Shown: positions 42,001 to 52,900 of the stretch, piece after piece
Layout: the number at the start of each line of letters is the position of its first letter
Numbering within the stretch: position 1 is the stretch's first letter
Assembly (NCBI RefSeq): GCF_017591435.1
Contig: NC_059299.1
Coordinates: forward strand, 7,739,980 to 7,803,979
DNA length: 64,000 nucleotides
Direction: 5' to 3'
Source: Portunus trituberculatus
Lineage: Eukaryota; Arthropoda; Malacostraca; Decapoda; Portunidae
Program-made: the position numbers and the translations under genes
The notes under the pieces: generated by a model
Seen by the model: only the letters and a program-made list of their open reading frames with translations
The model's database searches: none
Told to the model about the DNA's origin: nothing

Positions 42001-42772
42001 GTGTCAAGGCTCTCCCACCTCCACGGTTGGCTTTGAATTGTGTGAGTGGTCGGAGTGGCACTGAAATACTCCGGCAGCTGGCACACGGAGGAGTCATGGT
42101 CACATATGGTGGCATGTCTCGACAGGTATGTTCCCCGTAGTCTTTTTAAAACTTACACAAAATTACAGAACAAGTAAACATAAAACCACAATCATGAGGG
42201 TGTTGACAGTTATTCAAAACTCATCTGAAAATGTAAATGTTAGTAAGTAAAGGATCACTGCCTTGTTTTGATTTATGAAGCTCCTTACAAATCTCCTTAT
42301 TGATGAGCTTCAGCTAAGCCTTTCATCTTGAACTGTGAAAGAAAAAATACATATGTTTAATGACCACTGGAAAAAATTAAATTCACTTTCTCTTATGTCA
42401 GGCTATGATGAAAGATTTACAAAGAATCTCATTAAATGCTTTGAATTATATATTTGAAATAGTGACTACCTACCTGTTGCAGTTTTTGTGTTGATAATAT
42501 GTGACATTCGACAGCCTGTTATTGGACCAGTTGGATCTCTGATCTTCAGTGATGTCACTCTTCGAGGCTTCTGGATGACTCGGTGGAACAAAGAGCACTT
42601 CAATGACTCTGAACGACAACAAATGGTGGATGACCTCTTCCAGTTGGCACAGAGTGGGAAACTAAAGCCTCCAGACAACACACTTGTTCCTTTTGCTGAT
42701 TACATTGTTGCCCTGAAGAATGCCATGCCGAAAGAAGGTATGTTGGGGAAGAAGCAGATACTTCTATTTTAG
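39014..42772 (+). CDS. MECR: Mitochondrial trans-2-enoyl-CoA/ACP reductase, six exons, 365 aa
   Basis: Exons: 39014-39202, 39735-39974, 40299-40451, 41692-41813, 41990-42125, 42515-42772. The total is 1098 nt with consistent phases (human MECR is 373 aa). The Arg/Ser-rich N-terminus (MLACRRSVVRLSSGRKFTS) fits a mitochondrial targeting peptide. The MDR-family body follows: LAAPVNPADINTIQGVY with the catalytic-position Tyr, PGNEGVGEVMAVG, GDWVIPRVNAMGTWRT, NPGTAYRMLKDF, NGANSAVGQAVIQIAAALG (NADPH site), INVVRNRP, LALNCVSG, GGVMVTYGGMSRQ, RGFWMTRW, and the family-typical KQIL end. It catalyses the last, NADPH-dependent step of mitochondrial fatty-acid synthesis. Intron 4 starts with GC instead of GT (AG|GCAAGT at 41814), the known minor donor type. 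The C-terminal half is slightly shorter than human. Confidence 0.96.
41608..41662. repeat. 27-bp tandem duplication of a T-rich, ATCAG-ended segment
   Basis: tttatttatttacttattt followed by cttatcag (41608-41634) is repeated almost exactly as 41635-41662. It lies 30-84 bases upstream of the MECR exon 4 acceptor, and each copy resembles a 3' splice site. Confidence 0.85.
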
Positions 42773-42916
42773 TTCCAATAAGATATTCAATTCATACATT
42801 GATGGCATATCCCTTAACTGCATACAGTTAGGAGCTTTGAATTTGATGAGATATCAGCTGTGAAACAAAATTAAAGTTTGGATTTAGTGTATATCAAGAT
42901 ATTGTATTCCCAAGGT

Positions 42917-43126
42917 TTAATCCCTTCAATACTTGGACACATTTTTTCCCTGGGATTTGTATATGAATAGACCATTTTATTGACATTAAGAAGGGTCTAT
43001 GGAGGTTAGAAGATTAATGGCCAGTGTTCACTATTTTAGTCCCCCACATAAGTTTCTGAAGCTGTGAAATCACCAAATAGTAAGCAGAATGAATATGAAA
43101 ATGCATCATAGTACTCAAGGGATTAA
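42917..43126. mobile_element. TTAA-flanked MITE, copy 2
   Basis: TTAA at 42917-42920 and 43123-43126, with inverted termini (TCCCTTCAATACT on the left; TCCCTTGAGTACT read inward from the right). The interior aligns along its length with the reverse complement of 2782-2996 (agggtctatggagg, agaagattaat, ccccacat, aagtttctgaagctgt, caccaaatagtaagcagaat). No coding capacity. Confidence 0.8.
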
Positions 43127-44044
43127 GTATTTAATTTCTGTATTTCTCCTTTCAATGTTGTCACAGTAAATCCTTGAATTATTGTTAAGCATTTCCACAA
43201 AAACTGTGAAATTATACAAAGTTTCTGCTTTCCCCAACACCACAAGGGAGAAAGATTAGGAGTCTGGATGGTAGTTATAGTTTGAATCTATTTCAGAGGG
43301 ATGTAATTCATGTAAGATGCAAGTATTATGATGAGTGCATTTTGTTCATAAGTAAGCCAGTAAGTAAGGCTATATTGAGACAATTTGGGCTTAACTCTTG
43401 CCACACCATCTTCTATTCACTATGAATGAATGGGTACTGTATCTTTGCCACCGGAGCACAACCAGACGTGGCAATGCTCTCGCCCTTCGATAGGCTTGGG
43501 TTTTGGAATTTCATCTAGGGATGCATCAAATTGACTTTGTATTCTGACCAAAATCTTAATTTAAAAGAAACCCCATAATACAAATACAAATAAGGTGGTT
43601 CCTAATAAATGGTAATTTAACAGGAATACTAAATCAGTTCATCATATTTCAAAATGAGGCGGTCCTGTGTACTTCAGCCTGCAAGTGAGTGTGTCATATT
43701 ACTGATATCATGTTTGTCATTTAATTGCAAAATTACTGGAGCCAAATTCTGTACAGAAAATAAGAAAACTCACAAACTTGTAGAGCTAAGGGTTCTAATC
43801 TTGTAGGTGGTACAGTGTAGTGCAGCACAATCTCAAATGGTGTATCCCAACATAATGAAGTAAGAAAAATCAACCAACTATAATTCTTTACATACAAAAC
43901 TTTATTTCACAATAATTATAATTACCCATCCACATTTGGGGCCAAGAACCAAAAGTTTTCAAACTATTCTACAAGTATTTAAAACTGTACACAGCCCCTA
44001 AGTCATACACACTCTGAGTAGGTTGACCACTCTCACATAACAAT

Positions 44045-44429
44045 TTAACCCCTTCACTACAAAGGATTGATAAAGAGGGCAGTGATGTATGCAAAGGTTT
44101 GGCTTCCAAGCAGAATATTTTTAGTACTTGAATCCTGGCTGCTGCCATCAGGAAGATCCATGATGAGCAGAAAAATGCTTCAATTAGTGGGGTGGACAGC
44201 AGCCAGCCAGCCAGCCGGCCAGCCAACACAGTACGGTGACCTCAACATATCCCTTAATTATTTCACTCCCCAACAAAAGAAGAGGAGCAGTGTGGCTGAA
44301 AGCTGGAGAGACCTTCATGTCAAGCCATTGTGTCTGATGCAAAGCAAGACAAACTGCCTCTTTAGCCTTATAAAGGAAGTAATAATAACACTGAGGATAA
44401 GGCTTCTGTCATTATAGTGAAGGAGTTAA
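44045..44429. mobile_element. Second TTAA-flanked MITE family
   Basis: Bounded by TTAA (44045-44048, 44426-44429). The inverted termini are CCCCTTCACTA and, read inward from the other end, CTCCTTCACTA (10 of 11 identical). The 360-bp interior, which includes a (CCAG)n run near 44205-44225, is unrelated to the other MITE. No transposase. Confidence 0.65.
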
Positions 44430-46990
44430 TGACTAGTGAACACAATACATTACTAAACCTGTCATATGTTCAACATTCCTTATTTTTCAGTATCACCCTT
44501 ATTTGGAGAAATGACATTAATAGTGAACTGCATTAATGCCAAACTTAGACCATTACACTATGACACCCATTTTGACTCATCACTATGTTTGACACCATCC
44601 CTCCAGGGAGTCCCTGGAAGGAATGGAGATACATTAATTTTGTGAACACTACTAATAGAAAAAAATATGATGTAATTGCATGTTTTTCTCATTTGTGTTC
44701 TATAAAAAGAATAATCATATATAAATACAAAAAAATATAAATGTAGTCCTGAGAATTCAACATACTAAGTCTTGCTTGAAGCAATATTTGAAATGCATCT
44801 TTATGTATACGTACGTCATAAATATGAAAATGCTAGTCTTTACACATCACAGTTATGTCATTTAAAAAACATCCATGAAAACATTCTCAACTCCCTATGC
44901 TACAACTTACACTTTAGTGCCTTGGTATAACAAGCGTTTTTGTATCAAAATACATCGTTGGGCATAAATACTTACCTAACTTGAGTCTTTTCAACCTCTA
45001 ATGAACTGCATCCTACATAATCCTACATCTAAGGGATCCTGTGACAATGTGACACTGTTTTGTATCAAAATATTTCATGTATTTTGTGAATCTGTCTTTC
45101 CTAAATGTGCTCTCTTTATGATTATGCACTATGGTGAAGTTGTGAACAGGAGTAAATTTCAGTTACTGAAAGTTTAAGGCAGAGACTGGCAGATGTCCCC
45201 CAAGATACTGATATTTCATCTAATGGCACTGTTTCTCCCACCTGATCAAGTAAAGTAAGTACTATTACATCATCTTGTTTCAACTCATTTTCATAATGGA
45301 CAGAATGAGGAACACACAATCCTATAGCTAGTCATTCTACATCTCATACAATAAATTAAATCTCAGTATGTAGTGTTGGGAATGCATCAGAAACTGTACA
45401 TAGGAATAATCCAAGAAGACACCAAAGTCACTGTAAAACATGGTACCATGATATAGTATGTCACGATATGTTGCACACATAACCTGTACATAACACTATA
45501 TGTGCTCTCCTCATGTGCATTTAATCCTTTAGAACAACCTATGCAGTACATTTCGTCATTACTAGGTCCTATAAGACCTGCAGAATAGTGACAGTAATTA
45601 TATACTAAAATATTCCTCTATCCCTTATCACTAAAGAGTTTGCCCTTGGGTAAATTCTTTGGTTCTGGCTTTTATTCTTGGATGACTGAACTATTGGCTT
45701 TAGGTAATAGGTGGATTGAGAAAAAGCAAAATGCAATGAATCTGATACATAACTTGTCAGAGAGGATCTCTTAAAGAGGAAGTGACTGTTGCAATTCTAT
45801 AACTGACCATATCTTTTTATCATTTCATACAGTATATATTTTGAATGATGACATTTTATTACACTACCTAGGTCTTTGAAGACAGTACCTATATATACAA
45901 ATCAAACAAATTCCTTCAGGATAGGCAAAATGATGGCAAACCAAGCACAGAAATTCCACGCATCATATATACTCCTAAAAAGAAAAATGTATGAAGTTTT
46001 CAGCACTAGCCAATGTAAGCCATATGGTAAAAGAATAAAACAAGTGTCCTTTCTTGTCTTATGAAGTGAATAAAGAAGTAAAAGAAAAATCTGTTTTGAT
46101 ATAGAGCACAAACATGCCAAGTAACCAATTGTGCAATAGCAGTATCCCATGTTCAAGTAGGACAGTAAGGCTTTCAGGTTTGGGCCATTACAACAGAAAT
46201 TAAATATATTTAGATAGCATGTCACTAAGATAAGGAAATCTTTGCCTAGTTAAAATGGAAACTGAAGTTTCTAGTTGTGCATCACTGATCAATGGGAAAA
46301 ATGTAATAAATAGGACCGCAAGTCAGACATTAACATATGTGAGATGATGATATGATATATGACAGGTGGGAGTGAGCCTTATGTGGCCAAGATGAGCCAT
46401 AATACAATTTTAATTATCTAATATGATGGTTAGAAAAAATATGATTAACACAGTTATGTAGTTTACCATACCTATACAGGTCTGCCAGCAGTCCATATCA
46501 TTTGCTTCTTGGAAATGTCATCATTCTGCAGATTTTGTAGGACAATACCATTAACCATGGACAGAATAATAATTTTCCCTTATGAACTAATTATCCAATA
46601 TAACCCCAAGCAAAGACTGATCCAAATAAATGTAACAATGTTAATGTAATTCTTATGTGTAAAATATAGTTAGTTCCATTTATTTGATCAGTAAAATAAA
46701 GATATTTTTATCTTAAACAATTACTTTTCCCATGCAAATCCAATTTTGCAAGGAAACATTTTTACTTCACCTTCCAACAGTGAATCTAGTAAATCCTTTG
46801 TTCAATCCCCATCACAAACAAGTATTATACAATTTCATCTAGGATGCTGCGCATCACATTCATAAAAATATCGTATCCAAGAATAGCTTTACCATAACAA
46901 TGCTACACTTCATGACATACTGCATGACTTGCATGCCCTCCACCACTCAGCTTTTCACAGGACTTTTGGTTTCCCTTGGTTCTCCTCTAG

Positions 46991-49900
46991 TCATTCAATC
47001 TTTTCCTCTTTCTTCTCTGCATTCACATTTTGAACTTTAAGGCGCCGTGAGAACTCTTGCTGGTACTGCTGTTTCCATTCTATCTTCGGCGCTGATCGTT
47101 TCAACCCACCGTCCCTGTAAACGCTCTCATTATGAATGGCTCTCAAGCTAAGGTCAACTCACTTTAAATACCCATTATTTGTACCATACAGTAAGTGTTC
47201 AGACATTCTTGTACTAAATCAATGTAATTTTTGACAAAAACACAACCAGGCACATAGGAAGTTAAGCCATTCTACCAATGGTCAGCAAATGACACATCTG
47301 TTCACCATTCTGGCAGAACAAAACTGGAAAAATGGCAGTGCATCTGAACAAAGAGAAAGAGAATGAATCAATGAATCTGGCTAGGTTGATGTAGTTGGCA
47401 GAGTTGAGGTCAATTCAAATAAGTTGTGACAAGTCATACTCACCATACTAGGTCCACAAGCCCTCCTTGTCGAGCAATTTCTGCCTTCACGCGGTTAGCA
47501 AAGTCAATGGAGGATTCTCCTTCTCTCCTTGTCATGGGCGGCAAGTACCATACATCACAGACAATGGCCCACGATGTCATCATCATGTAGATATAGCTCA
47601 ACATGGACTCTTTTGAGGAATTCCAGAAGGCATCTCCAAACCTTGGGTCATACTAGGAGAGAAACAAAAAGCTAAAACAGTACATAATATAAGAGTTGCC
47701 ATAGCTTAAGAAGCTATCATGGAACAATTCATAACAAAAAGATTTTTTCATTAAAGCACAATAAAACAAAGTAATATGTTCAACATAGAAAGGAATTTAC
47801 ATAAGTTAATAAATAAACTTTCTTAATTATAAGATAGATTCCTATAGGGCATATGTCTTAATTCTAACACAAAATCCAATGAAATTAACCTTGATGGCAA
47901 CAGGATAGATAATTCCTCCAACTTCAAATGTCCCTTTCTTGAACTGCATGACAGATGTGTTATTGATGCAAGTGCCCTCAGGGAAGATCAGGATAGGCAG
48001 TTTTTCAGGATCCTCCACATGTTCCCTCAGTCTTCGTGCCACAGCAAAGCGGTCCTTGGACTCTGACCTCTCAAACCAAATGTGTGCCGAGGCCCGAGAC
48101 AGAGCTCGCTGGAATATGCCTAAAAATCCTCCATGTCGCTGACCAACCTAAAATACAAAACCATGTCCAAAGCTCTGTACTAAATACTGAAACTATCTAT
48201 TCCTTTCTAAATGATAATGAACTTTATAATAATCAAAATCTTGTTTCAAAAATTCAATATTCAAAAACTCACAGAGTACTTGACCTATTCTACAGCATCC
48301 ATATTGGTGTAGCCAAGCAACACATACAAACACAAAACACAAAAAACCTGCCAATATTAGTAGTAAGACACTACTGAAGTTACAGAATATTTTGGCTATA
48401 GCAATACAAGAAAATTCTTGAAGACAAAAATTTAAGTTGAGACTGGATTTTTTTGCTTCCTTTTAGTAATTTTGTCCCAACAAAGTTAAGATGTTTGGCA
48501 TACAAGTTCACTGAGTACTAACAAATATTAAGCAAGTTTTAGTCATCAGAACAGCACTGGACACAAGATAAGATTTCAGCGAAGCAAAGCAAGCAGAGAT
48601 GTAAACCCGTAGTGCTATGACAAACCACATCTGTAAGGCAGTTGAGGAATTATGTGACTGCAGTAAGCATAATTTGAAAACCATTCATGCCACAATATCA
48701 TCAGTGACAACAAATGCTTTACCCACAACTGGTTTCTGCCTACATAAGTCAGTCTACCTGACATTCCCTAGTTATATCCATGAACATGCAGTTCACATAA
48801 TTTGAGTGATATCCCTAGATGTAAAGATTCAATACTTTTCATTACTAAATGCTGTTAAGTCCAGAATGTAAGACAGCACTGACAGTTGCTCCACATTTTG
48901 ACCACAAAGCACTACAATACTTTTTAAAAAACATGCATCAGTAATGAATAATGATAGTGAAAGAAAAAAAATGCGAAATAAAAAAAATTGTAAACATAAA
49001 CATGTCTGGTGCTGAAGTACAGTTACTGAGTGTTAATACTGCACTCTAGTCAGATGTAAATAAGAAGCTACTTTAAGTGGAACAGGAGCTACAATTCTCT
49101 AATTTTCACTTCAACCCAGGGAATGGTGATCTGAGGTCATCAAGTGATCTCCCAGCAACCTTGACCATAGATCTAGTTGGGGTTGAAGTGACATTGCTGC
49201 TGTGTAGAGAATTCCCACTCTAATGATAAGTAGCTACGCATCACTACACATACACTATGTTAATGATCATACACTTCATTCACATAAAATGGAAAACTGA
49301 AGTGCACAGTTGCCTGGAATACTTAGGGTATGACATGTTACTACAGCACAGGATGAAATCTGCTGCATGCTTCATTCAAGATCACTGACTTGAAAAAAAA
49401 AAATTTCTTAAATATCTGAGTCACTGAGTCAACAATATTAAGTGAAATAAAGATTCTTGCTAATGAGAAGGACTAACTTCAATATATTTCAAGCAACCAG
49501 TTATGGGTTAATGGCCACCTAATCTGCAATAACTCACATACCAGTTATGGGTTAATGGCCACCTAATCTGCAATAACTCACATAAGGAGTCACTCAAATC
49601 ATCACCCTATTTGATACCTCAGCTTGACTACTAAAAGCAAAGTCCACAATATGTTAGGTACAGATGCTGTATGCTTTTACTATAACATTGCCATCATGGA
49701 CTTTTCTTGGTTTCAACAACATAGAAAGACAATGACAATATGTAATGGCTGGCATAAACTGCTTTAATTTCAAAGTTTTGGAGACTATTACCATGCATAC
49801 AGATACATTCCTTTTCTGAGCAGGTGAGGCAGCCATAAAGATGAACCAAGGAAAGGATTAAGGAGGGAACATACCATGTCGTAAGTATTGTCACATGCCA

Positions 49901-52900
49901 GCACCAGAACATCAATGGGAGTGGTGTGGTTGGCGACACATATACCCCGTCGAGGCACATTCTCCTGGTTGTGGTAAGTACACACCAGTGACAATGCTCC
50001 ACTTAGAAAGTCAAAGCAGAAGACAGATACACTGCTGTTGAGTCGATGCTTCATTTTGCTTTCAGGAAGACAACCCACGATGTATGTACACACTACCATG
50101 ACAACCATCTGCAAGACAACAGACCCCAAACTCTAAAGACAACACACAAGGTTAGTGCAAAGCTGCAATAATACCACAAAGATGATTCACAAAAACTTAC
50201 CACAATTCCTCAACAAAACTATAGCCCCACTATTGAGCACACACAAGTTTAAGCATTTTGTCAGCATCACATAACACACCCAAGGTTTCAACTAGGATGA
50301 TACTTCAGTGATATTTGCTTTTGAAACACAATTAGAGCAAAGTTGCATAATCAGCAAGCAGTTATGGAGTATTGATGATATGCACTATAATAACCAGTTA
50401 TTGAAAATTCAATTAATTTGCAAAACTAGGAGAGTTTAAGATAGCAAAAGTTATCCAAAGTTTAGTAGTGATTTAGCTAAAGAACAACAGACAGGGCTGG
50501 AAAAACATATAAACCAACATACATATACAAAATCAGCATCTCTCCATCAAGTCTGGAGAATTCACAAATTTCACAAAACATGTACTATTAAGAATGTAGA
50601 CACAACAAATAAACAAAAATAAAAAACCGCGGCTACTTCTTCAACAGGCAAGCTCCCCAGCAAACAGTGCCTTAAAAAGACATAAAAAAAAAATTGAAGT
50701 TGACCAACTAACATAGGAATAACCGTTGTCACACGCCAGCACCACACAGTCAACAGGTGTTGTGTGATTGGCAACACATATCCCATCTGAACGTGGCATG
50801 TTGTGCTTGTTGTGATACGTGATCACACCGCTAAAAGCACGACTTATGATTCTAAAGGAAGTTATAAAGATGAATCGGCACAGCTTCCGTTTCACAGCCC
50901 CATCCGGAAACAATCCAATTAGTAGGGTTGAAGTCACCATGTGCATCGTCTACAAAATTTGAGAATCAGTTATTGACTATCCATAAATTAGTCTATCTGT
51001 ATGATGGTACATAATACATACATAAGCCTGACATAAATGGAATTAGCAATCTTTCATTCAGGGAAAAATTCTGGTAAAAGCCTGGAGTTACTACCTAATA
51101 ATAAGGCCATCAGTCTATTGCCACATCATCTAACTTACTGTCACTTCACTACTCAGCAAATTTGTAGGACAAGATGTACCAATGAGTGAGTAGTTAGTTG
51201 TATGGTAATCCCAATCTGGGGAAATGGCTGCCTTCTCATATATCATCAATCAATCTCATGACTTCCTACCACTGTTTCATATTCTTAGTTCTTGGTGTCC
51301 CGTGACAAAACTCACACTCACAGAAATGAAAGTTTAAACATACTATAGTTTAGTGTTTAAAATATTCTATAGTTAAAAGTTTTGATGCCATAGGTACGAA
51401 GTGAAGGACTTTAGACCTAAAGCCCTAAAGATGCACAGGATCACTTGGTATTGACAGAAGGCAAGGAAGGAGGGTGTCAATAGTGACATTGCTATCATGA
51501 GCATGTTATTTGGAAAAACATTAATTTTCTGTAAATAAAGATATATTCACACATCCTGTAGCTTTTGAACTATGGCAATATATGCATTTACTAATAGGAT
51601 ATTTCTGAACTAGAACGACTTGATCTTTCAAACTTAAAGAGACACACTGTACACATAGGGCATAATCAATTACTCACGTGAAGATATTTCTTGGGCAACC
51701 AAGGTATAAGTAATTCCTTCACTGAGATTATCAATCTAATACTATGTTTAAAGATTAAGAGGATCACTACAGCATAAAAAGGCAAGGAATAGAATCAATT
51801 CAAGACAAGTTAGTAACTGACCCCAATTAGAAGGATGATAATGCGGAGCGGCAGAAGAAGGAAGTAGCGCAGAATGAAGCCCACAACCCAGAATATGGTG
51901 AGTCGCACACTGATGAACTCATACTGGCAGTTGGTCCGAGTGAGGAAGTTCCACGACTGCAAGGCAACCAATGTACAAATGATTAATACAACTTATGAAC
52001 CAGTTAATGACAACAAACAATAACATCATAATTGTATAAGCTGCTGCAAATATATGGCAATGGATTAACTTGTCACGTTGCCATACAATATATCTAATTA
52101 CCTTGTGAATTTTCTTACAGTAATACAGGAAAGGACTGTCACTATAATAATTCAGTATACATACTTAAAGTACTTTATTTTACAAGCCCTAAAGATGCAC
52201 AGGATCACATACTTAAAAATACTTTACACAAGCCCTAAAGGTGCAAAGGACGTACCGTCAGTTCCTCTGCTGAAAACCTCTTGGTCACCTCATCGTCTAC
52301 TATTGCCTCCATGCCAGTGCGTATATAGTCAAGACAATCCCCCAGCTCAAACTCATGGGTGTCCAGCCCCTCATTATTGTCCTGAGGAAAGTGTACATCT
52401 TAGACATGATACAATAAGGACCAATATGCACAACAGATTAAAGAAGAATGTCATAATAATATTGACTACACTACAAGAAGCTTCAAGACCACTCACATCT
52501 TAATAATCTATTTATTTCAGTATTTGATAGATTACCATAATGATATTTCCATAATATTGAAAAGTTAAATTGGAAGTATACAAATCACAGTAGTACATCT
52601 AAAAGAGGATACAAGATTTTAAGAAAACCCACGGCTCCTTATGACACGATAATGTAATAAAATTCATGTACTGAAGTTATGATAATTCTTGTCAGTGTAG
52701 AATATGAGGGGTGGGAGAGGGAAGTCTGCACAAATGGGTCACACCTTTCACAGGGTTCTCCAATCCATCAAGTGTCATTTACTTCTAAAATTAGGGGTCT
52801 CAACACTTAATGCTGAAAAGGCTTTTGATAAGGATAATTGTCCCTTCATATTACTGTGGCATCAGCTACTTCAGGCCACTCACAACTGTCATGCATTTAC

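Larger units (their letters stand above)
42773..46990. other. Intergenic / 3' UTR region between MECR and GPAT
   Basis: No coding gene is supported. It holds two TTAA-flanked MITEs (42917-43126, 44045-44429). The long AT-rich part downstream of the GPAT stop (minus) could be a 3' UTR. An aactttattt at about 43900 would give a minus-strand AATAAA, but this is weak evidence. Confidence 0.5.
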
